Source of the DNA: Marinovum sp034669705
GTDB taxonomy: Bacteria; Pseudomonadota; Alphaproteobacteria; Rhodobacterales; Rhodobacteraceae
DNA length: 64,000 bases
Reading direction: 5' to 3'
Assembly: GCF_034669705.1 (NCBI RefSeq)
Contig: NZ_JAXMOR010000006.1
Coordinates: 62,001-126,000, forward strand
The position numbers and the translations under genes were made by a program. A model generated the notes under the pieces. The model did not search any database and was not told where the DNA came from. It saw nothing but the letters and a program-made list of their open reading frames with translations. Shown here piece by piece: positions 34,783 through 43,101 of the stretch. Each line of letters starts with the position of its first letter. Position 1 is the stretch's first letter.

Positions 34783-35972
34783 TGACCCTCACAACCCCCG
34801 CAAATTCCCCCGACAGCCGCATCGGCGCGGTCCATGACACCCCCGAGGCGCCGGTCGGCGAAGTCGATCCCCGCATCGACACCAGCCACGGCACCGAAAG
34901 CCAGTGGCAGCTGATCCGCCGCCGGTTTGCCAAGCACCGGCTCGCCGTCATCAGCCTCTGGGTGCTCGGGCTTTTCGTCTTCGTCGCGATCTTCGCCGGC
35001 TTTGTCGCTCCGAATGACCCCGGCGACGTCAAGGCGCGCTACACCTATGCGCCGCCGCAAGCGCTGCATTTCATCGACCGCAGCGACGACGGCTGGTCGA
35101 TCCGGCCCTACGTCTACGGCTACTCGGTCGAGATCGAGCCAGAGGCGCTGCGCCGCACCTTCGTGATCGACGAGGAAAAGAAGATCTACCTGAGCTTCTT
35201 CAAGCGCAGCTGGGAGTACAAGCTCTTCGGGTTGATCCCGACCGACATCCATCTGCTGGGGCCTGAGCGCTCGCGCGATCCCTTCTACCTCTTCGGCGCC
35301 GATCGGCTCGGCCGCGACATGTTCTCGCGGCTGGTCTACGGCACGCAGATCTCGCTCTCGGTGGGCCTTGTCGGCGTCGTAATGAGCCTCGTGCTCGGCG
35401 TCATCATCGGCGGCGCGGCGGGCTATTTCGGCGGCTGGTTCGACGCGGTGACGCAACGCGCCATCGAGTTCCTGCGGTCCCTGCCCACGATCCCGCTCTG
35501 GATGGGGCTGGCCGCTGCGATGCCGTCCGACTGGTCGCCCTTGCAGACCTATTTCGCCATCACCCTGATCCTGTCCTTCCTCGGCTGGACCGAACTGGCA
35601 CGGGTGGTGCGCGGCCGCTTCCTCGCGCTCAATGGTGAGGATTACGTGGCCGCCGCGCGCTATGACGGCTGCTCGCACCTGCGCGTCATCGTCCGCCACA
35701 TGGTGCCGGCCTTCACCAGCCACATCATCACCGCCGCCTCGCTGGCCGTGCCGGCAATGATCCTCGCCGAAACCGCGCTGTCCTTTTTGGGCCTCGGCCT
35801 GCAGGCGCCGGTGATCTCCTGGGGCGTGCTGCTGCAAGAGGCGCAGAACATCCGCACGCTGGCCACCGCGCCGTGGCTGCTGCTGCCCGGTGCGGCCATC
35901 GTGATCGCCGTGCTGGCGATGAACTTCATCGGCGACGGGCTGCGCGACGCCGCAGACCCCTATGCGAAGTGA
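34782..35972 (+). CDS. ABC transporter permease (DppC type), with large periplasmic insert
   Basis: 396-residue permease. After the first helix (about 55-75) comes a long hydrophilic stretch (about 80-170) before the remaining helices, larger than in peptide DppC proteins and typical of the oligosaccharide-type subgroup. The coupling loop contains VAAARYDGCSHLRVIVRHMVP. ATG 34782 overlaps the previous stop. Confidence 0.9.
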   Translation: MTLTTPANSPDSRIGAVHDTPEAPVGEVDPRIDTSHGTESQWQLIRRRFAKHRLAVISLWVLGLFVFVAIFAGFVAPNDPGDVKARYTYAPPQALHFIDRSDDGWSIRPYVYGYSVEIEPEALRRTFVIDEEKKIYLSFFKRSWEYKLFGLIPTDIHLLGPERSRDPFYLFGADRLGRDMFSRLVYGTQISLSVGLVGVVMSLVLGVIIGGAAGYFGGWFDAVTQRAIEFLRSLPTIPLWMGLAAAMPSDWSPLQTYFAITLILSFLGWTELARVVRGRFLALNGEDYVAAARYDGCSHLRVIVRHMVPAFTSHIITAASLAVPAMILAETALSFLGLGLQAPVISWGVLLQEAQNIRTLATAPWLLLPGAAIVIAVLAMNFIGDGLRDAADPYAK

Positions 35973-35982
35973 GGACAGACCC

Positions 35983-37653
35983 ATGAATGACACCATTCTC
36001 GAAGTCCGCGGCCTCTCGGTGGCCTTCCCGCATCGCAAGGGCGAAACCACCGCGATCTCCGACGTCAGCTTCGACCTGAAACTGGGCGAGACCACCTGTT
36101 TCGTGGGCGAATCCGGCTCTGGCAAGTCGGTGACCGCGCGGGCGGTGCTGAACATCGTCGAACCGGCTGTGATCAAGTCCGGCGCGATCAACCTCGTCGA
36201 CGTGCAGGCGGGGCAACGGGTGGAGCTGTCGGGCCTCGATCCCGACGGTGCCGAGATCCGCGCCGTCCGCGGCGCCCGCATCGCGATGATCTTTCAGGAG
36301 CCGATGTCCTCGCTCAGCCCGGTCCACACCATCGGCCAGCAGATCATCGAGGCGATCCAGCTGCATCAGGACGTGACCCCCGCCGAGGCGCGGACCAAGG
36401 CCATCGACGCGCTGCGCGCCGTGCAGATCGCCAACCCAGAAGAGGCGATCGACAAGTACCCCTTCGAGTATTCCGGCGGCATGCGGCAACGCGCGATGAT
36501 CGCCATGGCGCTGGGCTGCGAGCCGGATATCCTGATCGCGGATGAGCCGACCACGGCACTGGATGTGACCACCCAGGCCGAGATCCTCAAGCTGCTGAAA
36601 GGCTTGCAGGAAAGCCGCGACATGGCGGTGATGTTCATCACCCACGACATGGGCGTGGTAGCCGAGATCGCCGATCAGGTGGTCGTCATGCTGCACGGCG
36701 CGGTGGTCGAAACCGGCCCGGTGGACCAGGTGTTCCACGCCCCCACGCATGCGTATACGAAAAAACTGTTGAAAGCCTCGATGGGCCTTGACGAGGCGCC
36801 GCATGGCCGCGCCCATCCGGCTTCGGAAGAAGTGCTGATCGAGACTCAGGGCCTGTCGCTGGCCTTCCCCAGCAAGAAGAAGCTGCTGAAGAAATTCGCC
36901 CCCGGTGTGCAGGCGCTCGACGACGTGTCGATCGAGCTGCGGCGCGGCGAGATCCTCGGCATCGTCGGCGAGTCCGGCTCCGGCAAGACCACGCTGGCGC
37001 GGGTGCTGATGGGCCGGTTTCAGCCGCAGCAGGGCCAGGCGGTCTATCACCTGCGCGACGGCGGCGTGAAGGACCTGACCGACAAGGCGAGCTTTCGCGA
37101 CGGGCAGGTCTACCGCGAGATGCGGATGATCTTTCAGGACCCCTACGGCTCGCTCAATCCCCGAATGACCGTCGAGCAGATCATCGGCGAGCCGCTGCTG
37201 GTCGGCGGGCTGCTCAAGGGCGCCGCCCTGCGCAAACGCGTCGGCGAACTGCTGGAACGTGTCGGCCTGCCGGCCTCCGCGATGGAGCGCTATCCGCATG
37301 CCTTCTCCGGCGGCCAGCGCCAGCGGATCGGCATCGCGCGGGCCATCGCGCTCGACCCGCGGGTGATCATCGCGGACGAGGCGACCTCGGCGCTCGACGG
37401 CTCGATCCGGGCACAGATCCTCGACCTGCTGCTCGATCTCCGCGATGAGCTGGATCTCGCGATCCTGTTCATCGCCCATGACATCGGCGTGGTGCGCTAT
37501 TTCTGCGACCGCGTCGCGGTGATGCACAAGGGCCGCGTGGTCGAGACCGGCACCGCGGTGCAGATCTGCGACGCGCCGCAACAGCCCTACACCCAGAAAC
37601 TCATCTCCGCGGTGCCGATCCCCGACCCGCGCAAAAGACACCTGGTGGCCTGA
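35983..37653 (+). CDS. duplicated ABC ATPase (DppD-DppF fusion)
   Basis: 556 residues holding two complete ATPase domains: Walker A GESGSGKS (N half) and GESGSGKT (C half), with signatures SGGMRQRAM and SGGQRQRIG. One polypeptide thus supplies both nucleotide-binding domains of the importer. ATG 35983 with GAGGACAG upstream. The stop overlaps the DUF2264 gene start by one base, so the importer and that protein are translationally coupled. Confidence 0.92.
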   Translation: MNDTILEVRGLSVAFPHRKGETTAISDVSFDLKLGETTCFVGESGSGKSVTARAVLNIVEPAVIKSGAINLVDVQAGQRVELSGLDPDGAEIRAVRGARIAMIFQEPMSSLSPVHTIGQQIIEAIQLHQDVTPAEARTKAIDALRAVQIANPEEAIDKYPFEYSGGMRQRAMIAMALGCEPDILIADEPTTALDVTTQAEILKLLKGLQESRDMAVMFITHDMGVVAEIADQVVVMLHGAVVETGPVDQVFHAPTHAYTKKLLKASMGLDEAPHGRAHPASEEVLIETQGLSLAFPSKKKLLKKFAPGVQALDDVSIELRRGEILGIVGESGSGKTTLARVLMGRFQPQQGQAVYHLRDGGVKDLTDKASFRDGQVYREMRMIFQDPYGSLNPRMTVEQIIGEPLLVGGLLKGAALRKRVGELLERVGLPASAMERYPHAFSGGQRQRIGIARAIALDPRVIIADEATSALDGSIRAQILDLLLDLRDELDLAILFIAHDIGVVRYFCDRVAVMHKGRVVETGTAVQICDAPQQPYTQKLISAVPIPDPRKRHLVA

Positions 37654-39533
37654 TGAAAGACCTTCCGACCCGACCCGCAGTCAATCCCATGGCGGGCAAC
37701 CCCTTCGCCACCCGCGCCGATGCGCAACAGGCGGCGATCGATCTCACCTCGCCGCTGCTCGAGGCCTTCTCGCCCGGCTGCGCCCGGGTAACCCTCGGCG
37801 CGACCGGCGCGCATTTCCATGCCGCCGCGGCCGATCTCGAGGGGCTGGTGCGCCCGTTCTGGGGCCTTGCGCCGCTCCTCGCCGGTGGCGGGCAATTCTA
37901 TGGCATCGAAAAATTCGTTGAGGGGCTGCAGAACGGCGCCGACCCCGAGCATCCCGAGTACTGGGGCCCGGTCACCGACCGCGACCAGCGGATGGTCGAA
38001 AGCGCCGCCATCGGCTATGCGCTGGCGCTGGCGCCAGAGGTGTTCTGGGACGGCATGAGCCAACGCGGCCGCGACTGCCTGCGCGACTGGCTGCTGAACT
38101 CGCTGCAGCAGATGCCTGCGCCCAACAACTGGAACTTCTTTCACGTTCTGGTGTCGCTGGGCCTGACCCGTGTCGGTGTCGACCATGACCTCTCGATCAT
38201 CGAGGCCAACCTCGACCGGCTGGAAAGCTGGGACATGGGCAACGGCTGGTATCGCGACGGCAGCAAGCGGCAGGCTGACCACTACATCCCCTTCGCGATG
38301 CATTTCTACGGGCTGATCTATGCGCAATACGGGCCCGAGAGCGACAAGGCCCGTCGGGACCGCTTCCGCGAGCGGGCCCGCACCTTCGCGCCGCAGATCG
38401 CCCATTGGTATGCCGCCGATGGCGCAGCACTGCCCTATGGCCGCTCGCTGACCTATCGCTTCGCGCACGCGGGCTTCTGGGGCACGCTGGCCATGGCCGG
38501 CGAAGAGGCGCTGCCCTGGGGCGAAATCCGCGGGCTTTGGGCGCGCAACCTGCGCTGGTGGTCAGAACGGCCCTTCACCGACCCGCGCGGGGTGATGACC
38601 ATCGGCTACGGATATCCGCAGCTGACCATGGCCGAGCGCTACAACTCTCCCGGCTCGCCTTATTGGGCGATGAAGGCCTTCGCGCCGCTGGCGCTGCCCG
38701 AGGATCACCCGTTCTGGACCGCCGAGGAAGCCGCGCCGCAGGATCGCCCACAGGTGGTGAGCCTGCCCGAGCCGGGGATGGTGAAGTTCGAGGATCGCGG
38801 CGACGTGACGGTTCTGGCCGGTGGTCAGCAATCGCCGACCTTCGGGCGCACGGCCGAGAAATACAACAAGTTCGCCTACTCCACCCGCTACGGATTCAGC
38901 GTCGAGACCGAGGGCCGCGCCTTCGAGAACGGCCCGTTCGACAACATGCTGGCGTTTTCCGAGGATGGCGAGCTGGCCGCGGTGCGCTGCCGCGAGACCA
39001 TGGCGCGGATCGGGCCGGACTGGCTCTATTCCGCCTGGTCGCCGATGCCCGAGGTCGAGGTCGAGACCTGGCTCCTGGCCCGCGCCCCCTGGCACCTGCG
39101 CCTGCACCGGATCAACACCGCGCGGCACGTGCAGACCGTCGAGGGCGGCTTTGCGCTGCGCCGCGACGACCCCACCCCCGGCCCGGCGCTGCAGCCCGAG
39201 ATCACCGCTTCTCTGGCGCGGATGGTGACGGCCGAGGACCTGAGCGTCATTGCCGATGTGGCGGCCCCGCTGCCGGGCGCGAAACCGCGGGTGCCGCGGA
39301 TGGTGATGCCGGAACCCAACACCAACCTGCTGGTGTCGCGCACCTGGGTGCCGCAACTGACCTGCGCGCTCGAGCCCGGCCTGTGGTCGTTCGGCGCCTG
39401 GGTCCATGCCGGCCGTCACGCCGCCGGCGATGCGTTGCCAGAGGTGCCGCAGGCGCTGCCGACGGCCGAGGATCTGGCGGCGATGCGCGAGGGTGGAGAG
39501 GTCATCCGGGTCTGGGACCTGCCGCAGGACTGA
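37653..39533 (+). CDS. DUF2264 domain protein, probable glycan-active enzyme
   Basis: 626-residue cytoplasmic protein (no signal peptide) matching DUF2264 (PF10022). It is rich in aromatic and acidic residues and has toroid-like segments such as PFWGLAPLLAGG, NNWNFFHVLVSLGL, DGSKRQADHYIPFAMHFYGL and YGRSLTYRFAHAGFWG. I recall that family members have been placed among glycoside hydrolases acting on uronosyl linkages, but I cannot confirm this here. Genetic coupling to an oligosaccharide-type importer supports an intracellular glycan-cleaving role. Confidence 0.82.
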   Translation: MKDLPTRPAVNPMAGNPFATRADAQQAAIDLTSPLLEAFSPGCARVTLGATGAHFHAAAADLEGLVRPFWGLAPLLAGGGQFYGIEKFVEGLQNGADPEHPEYWGPVTDRDQRMVESAAIGYALALAPEVFWDGMSQRGRDCLRDWLLNSLQQMPAPNNWNFFHVLVSLGLTRVGVDHDLSIIEANLDRLESWDMGNGWYRDGSKRQADHYIPFAMHFYGLIYAQYGPESDKARRDRFRERARTFAPQIAHWYAADGAALPYGRSLTYRFAHAGFWGTLAMAGEEALPWGEIRGLWARNLRWWSERPFTDPRGVMTIGYGYPQLTMAERYNSPGSPYWAMKAFAPLALPEDHPFWTAEEAAPQDRPQVVSLPEPGMVKFEDRGDVTVLAGGQQSPTFGRTAEKYNKFAYSTRYGFSVETEGRAFENGPFDNMLAFSEDGELAAVRCRETMARIGPDWLYSAWSPMPEVEVETWLLARAPWHLRLHRINTARHVQTVEGGFALRRDDPTPGPALQPEITASLARMVTAEDLSVIADVAAPLPGAKPRVPRMVMPEPNTNLLVSRTWVPQLTCALEPGLWSFGAWVHAGRHAAGDALPEVPQALPTAEDLAAMREGGEVIRVWDLPQD

Positions 39534-39600
39534 GGCGGCGGCCGACCGTCACGGAACTGCAACGCAAGCGACACGGAGCTGCAACATCAGCGGCTTAGAG

Positions 39601-39643
39601 GGATACGGCACACTCACCAAGGAGAGCCGTATGAGCCGTATCC
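39601..39643 (+). promoter_or_regulatory. hairpin enclosing ribosome-binding site and start codon
   Basis: Perfect 9-base arms GGATACGGC (39601-39609) and GCCGTATCC (39635-39643). The loop contains the AAGGAGA ribosome-binding site and the 3' arm lies just inside the coding sequence. A second GCCGTAT (39626-39632) covers the start codon and can compete for the same 5' arm, giving two alternative stems. Confidence 0.5.
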
Positions 39644-40959
39644 TTCTCGCTGGCCTGCTCGCCAGCACCGCCACCTTCGCCGCTGCCGAGGCCGTGAAAT
39701 TCGACGCCACGCTCGCAGGCCACGCCGTCCTGCCGGCCGAGACGCTGATCCCGGCGCCGGCCGACGCACCGGCCGCGCTGCAGACCTCTGGCAAGTTCAC
39801 CGGCGAGGGCAATCGCCGCTCGGCCGCCACCCCCACCGATGGCACAGCACTGCCCTTCAACGGCCAGCCGCTGCAGGGCTTTTCCGGCATCAAGACCGTG
39901 GGCGACGGCACCTTCTACGTGCTGACCGACAACGGCTTCGGCTCCAAGGTCAACTCGCCTGACGCGATGCTGTTCTTTTCCGTGGTGCGCCCCGATTTCG
40001 CCACCGGCGCGGTCGAGGTCGTCAAGACCACCTTCCTCAGCGATCCCAGCGGCGTCGTGCCCTTCCCGATCACCATGGAAGGCAGCGAGAGCCGCTATCT
40101 GACCGGCGCCGATTTCGACATCGAGGGCTTTCAGATGGTCGGCGACGAGATCGTCATCGGCGACGAGTTCGGCCCCTTCGTCATGGTCTTTGACCGCGAG
40201 ACCGGTGTGATGACCGAGTTCCATGAAACCATGGTTGACGGCGAAATCGTCATGTCCCCCGACAACCCCTTCCTGCGCATCGGCAACCCCGGCACCGATG
40301 CACCCGCCCACACCGCCAAGCGCTCGCGCGGCTACGAAGGCTTTGCGGCCTCGGTCGACGGCACGACGCTCTACCCGATGCTCGAAGGTCCGCTCTGGAC
40401 CGGCGCGGGCTTCGAGACGGTGGAAGACGGCCGCACCGCGCTGCGCATCCTCGAGATGGACGCCGCGAGCCGCGACTGGACCGGTACCTCCTGGTTCTAC
40501 CCGCTCGAGGGCGACACCCACGCGATCGGCGATTTCAACATGATCGACGAGACCCGCGGTCTGGTGATCGAGCGTGACGGCGGGCAGGGCGACGCGGAAC
40601 TGGCCTGCAAGGACGGCGCCGAGGACTGCTTCAAGAACCCGGCGCTGTTCAAACGCGTCTACATGATCGATTTCGCCGGCGTCGAGGCCGGTCAGCCGGT
40701 CAACAAGGTGGCCTACATCGACCTGCTCGACATGCAGGACCCGGAGGGCCTGGCGCGACAGGGGCAGCGTGAGGACGGCCGCTTCACCTTCCCGTTTGTC
40801 ACCATCGAGGATGTGGACCGCGTCGACGAGACCCACATCATCGTCGGCAACGACAACAACTTCCCGTTCTCCGTGGGCCGGGCCCTCGGCGCGCGTGACG
40901 ACAACGAGCTGATCCTGCTCGAGGTCGGCGATTTCCTTCAGGCCCGCGCCGGAAGCTGA
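39631..40959 (+). CDS. secreted esterase-like-phytase domain protein
   Basis: 442 residues with a signal peptide (cleavage near AAA-EAV, about residue 18-19) and the esterase-like activity of phytase domain (PF13449), a beta-propeller-type fold: SGIKTVGDGTFYVLTDNGFG, GYEGFAASVDG, and a late FPFVTIEDVD. Exported, probably periplasmic, and able to hydrolyse a phosphate or other ester. Being last in the saccharide operon, it could remove a substituent before uptake. ATG 39631 with AAGGAGA. Confidence 0.82.
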   Translation: MSRILLAGLLASTATFAAAEAVKFDATLAGHAVLPAETLIPAPADAPAALQTSGKFTGEGNRRSAATPTDGTALPFNGQPLQGFSGIKTVGDGTFYVLTDNGFGSKVNSPDAMLFFSVVRPDFATGAVEVVKTTFLSDPSGVVPFPITMEGSESRYLTGADFDIEGFQMVGDEIVIGDEFGPFVMVFDRETGVMTEFHETMVDGEIVMSPDNPFLRIGNPGTDAPAHTAKRSRGYEGFAASVDGTTLYPMLEGPLWTGAGFETVEDGRTALRILEMDAASRDWTGTSWFYPLEGDTHAIGDFNMIDETRGLVIERDGGQGDAELACKDGAEDCFKNPALFKRVYMIDFAGVEAGQPVNKVAYIDLLDMQDPEGLARQGQREDGRFTFPFVTIEDVDRVDETHIIVGNDNNFPFSVGRALGARDDNELILLEVGDFLQARAGS

Positions 40960-40968
40960 TACGTCAAG

Positions 40969-40992
40969 GGGAGGGGCCGCGCGGCCCCTCCC
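40969..40992. terminator. 24-base perfect palindrome between convergent operons
   Basis: GGGAGGGGCCGC followed directly by its reverse complement, 10 bases after the phytase-like gene stop and 12 before the end of the convergent FAH-family gene. Its stability and position suggest termination in both directions, though there is no T tract. Confidence 0.65.
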
Positions 40993-41003
40993 ATCCCGGC
41001 AGG

Positions 41004-41846
41004 TCAGCCCTGCCGGACTTTCTGATGTTGCGCGCCCAGACCTTCGATCCCGAGGCGCATCTCGTCGCCCGCCTTGAGGAACTTCGGCGGGCTCATGCCA
41101 AGCCCCACGCCCGGAGGCGTGCCGGTCGAGATGATGTCGCCCGGTTGCAGTGACATGTAGCGCGACAGGTAAGACACCACATGGGCGACGCCGAAGACCA
41201 TGGTTCTGGTCGAGCCGTCCTGCACCCGCTCGCCGTTCAGCTCCAGCCACATCGACAGGTTCGCCGGGTCCTCCACCTCGTCGCGGGTCACCAGCCATGG
41301 GCCGGTGGGGCCGAAGGTATCGGCCGACTTGCCCTTGACCCACTGGCCGCCGTGCTCGAGCTGGAAGGCGCGTTCCGAGACGTCGTTGATCACGCAATAG
41401 CCGGCCACATGCTCCAGTGCGTCGGCCTCCGAGACGTTCTTGGCCTGCTTGCCGATCACCACGCCCAGCTCGATCTCCCAGTCGCCTTTCTCGGCGCCGG
41501 GCGGCAGGATCACGTCGTCGTTCGGGCCGCAGATCGCCGAGGTGGCCTTCATGAAGATCACCGGCTCAGACGGAACCTCCATGCCGCTCTCCTCGGCGTG
41601 GTCGGCGTAGTTGAGACCGATGCAGATGAACTTGCCCACCTGACCGACGCAGGCACCGATGCGGGTGCCGTCCTCGACGACGGGCAGGTCGTCCGCGTTC
41701 ACGCCGCGCAGCTTGTCGAGCCCCTCTGGTGTCAGCGTGTCACCGGCGATGTCATCGACCACGCCAGAGAGGTCGCGGATCGTGCCGTCATCGTGCAGCA
41801 GCGCCGGGCGTTCGGCGTGTTCGGGGCCTGTGCGGAGAAGTTTCAT
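41004..41846 (-). CDS. fumarylacetoacetate hydrolase family protein (2,4-diketo-3-deoxy-sugar acid hydrolase type)
   Basis: 280 residues with the FAH fold and metal residues in DWEIELGVVIGK and CIGLNYADHAEE; the GTPPGVGLG end motif is typical. Close relatives cleave 2,4-diketo-3-deoxy-L-fuconate or -rhamnonate to pyruvate and lactate, the last step of oxidative deoxysugar degradation. Last gene of a nine-gene operon, overlapping the aldolase-like gene by 4 bases. Other FAH members act in aromatic degradation, but the context argues against that. Confidence 0.87.
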   Translation of the reverse strand: MKLLRTGPEHAERPALLHDDGTIRDLSGVVDDIAGDTLTPEGLDKLRGVNADDLPVVEDGTRIGACVGQVGKFICIGLNYADHAEESGMEVPSEPVIFMKATSAICGPNDDVILPPGAEKGDWEIELGVVIGKQAKNVSEADALEHVAGYCVINDVSERAFQLEHGGQWVKGKSADTFGPTGPWLVTRDEVEDPANLSMWLELNGERVQDGSTRTMVFGVAHVVSYLSRYMSLQPGDIISTGTPPGVGLGMSPPKFLKAGDEMRLGIEGLGAQHQKVRQG

Positions 41847-42766
41847 GCGGTTTCCTTGCGTCTTTCTTGCGGTTTGGCGGTGCGGCCGAGCAGTCGGTCC
41901 AGTTCTTGCAGGGTGATCTCGTCGGGCTGCGCGGTGGGGGGGCGCACATGGGTGGCGGCGAAGAGGCCGGCCTGTTTCAGCAGCGCCTTGTGAACGTGAT
42001 AGAACATGTCGCCGGACTGGAAGCCCAGGCGGCTGACCGGCAGGATCTCGGTCTCGATGATCCGCGCGGCCGCGTCCTCCTGACCGGCTTCCAAAGCGGT
42101 CCAGACGGCCATGAACTCTGCCGCCTGGCTGGCAAAGGGCATGGTGCCGCGCGCGCCGCGCCGGTGTTCCTCGACCAGCGTGCCGCCGCCCGCGCCGCCT
42201 AGAACGGCGAGCTTGCCCTCGACGGCCCGCACCATTGCGCCAGCCTGCGCAACCGTCGGGTTGGTCTCGACCTTGATGGTGTCCACCAGCGGCACCGCCT
42301 CGGCGATGCGCAGCGCCAGCGCGGGCGAGATCGGCGCTTGCGGGACGTCCTGCAGGATGATCGGCAACCCTGCGGCCTCGGCGATGCGCGACAGGTGCTC
42401 GATCACCGGGTCCGGGCCGAGGGCAAAGAAATCCGGCGGCCAGATCATCAGCCGGTCGGCTCCGGCCTCGGCGGCCTCGCTCGCAAGCTGCACGGCAGGG
42501 GCGGTGCCGGGGGCAGAGGTGTTCATAACGACCGGCACCCGGCCTTCGACCTGGTCGACCACGGCGCGCAGCATGTGGCGGCGCTCTTCCCGGGTCAGCT
42601 TGAAGATTTCGCTGCCGATGGCGATGCCCACGCCGTGTACGCCGGTGGCGAGCGTCGCATCGACCTCGCGACGCAGGCTGGCGTAGTCGATCGTCAGATC
42701 GCGGCGGAACGGGGTCAGAAGGATGGGCACGATGCCCGTCAATCCTGTTTGTCTTGGCCCGGTCAT
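41843..42766 (-). CDS. DapA-family aldolase/lyase
   Basis: 307-residue TIM-barrel protein of the dihydrodipicolinate synthase/N-acetylneuraminate lyase family. The Schiff-base lysine is Lys165 (TIKVETNP). The usual YN pair before it reads QD (139-140), so the proton-relay tyrosine is absent. Likely cleaves a 2-keto-3-deoxy sugar acid to pyruvate and an aldehyde, or acts as a dehydratase. The start at 42766 overlaps the rhaM stop (ATGA); a longer frame upstream is not conserved. Confidence 0.82.
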   Translation of the reverse strand: MTGPRQTGLTGIVPILLTPFRRDLTIDYASLRREVDATLATGVHGVGIAIGSEIFKLTREERRHMLRAVVDQVEGRVPVVMNTSAPGTAPAVQLASEAAEAGADRLMIWPPDFFALGPDPVIEHLSRIAEAAGLPIILQDVPQAPISPALALRIAEAVPLVDTIKVETNPTVAQAGAMVRAVEGKLAVLGGAGGGTLVEEHRRGARGTMPFASQAAEFMAVWTALEAGQEDAAARIIETEILPVSRLGFQSGDMFYHVHKALLKQAGLFAATHVRPPTAQPDEITLQELDRLLGRTAKPQERRKETA

Positions 42767-43101
42767 GTGTTGGCCTCCATGGTGGTGTCGAGCGCGAAGA
42801 CCTCGCGCAAGTCGCGGTGAACGGGTTGGTGATCGGCGCCCTCGGTCTCCATCAGCGGCGCCATCTCGCGCCACCAGCGGGCGGTCAGCTCGCTGGGCGG
42901 GGCGGTGGTCTGGGTGAAGGGGCGGTCGCGCTCCTGAAAGGCAAAGATCGTCTGGCCGGAGCGGTAGAGAAAGAAGCGCACGATGCCGCTGGCCCGCATC
43001 TGCGCGCGCATCTCGGGCCAGATCGCGGCATGGGCGGCCTCATAGGCGGCCTCGGCCCCGTCGCGAAGCTGCATCGTCCAGGCGCGGCGATAAAGCGTCA
43101 T
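42763..43101 (-). CDS. rhaM: L-rhamnose mutarotase
   Basis: 112 residues of the RhaM family, which interconverts the alpha and beta anomers of L-rhamnose (and related 6-deoxysugars). The family landmarks AHAAIWPEM, FFLYRSGQTIFAF and ARWWREM are clear and contain the expected His, Tyr and Trp pair. Overlaps both neighbours by 4 bases. It is the best single clue that the operon handles L-rhamnose or L-fucose. Confidence 0.88.
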   Translation of the reverse strand: MTLYRRAWTMQLRDGAEAAYEAAHAAIWPEMRAQMRASGIVRFFLYRSGQTIFAFQERDRPFTQTTAPPSELTARWWREMAPLMETEGADHQPVHRDLREVFALDTTMEANT

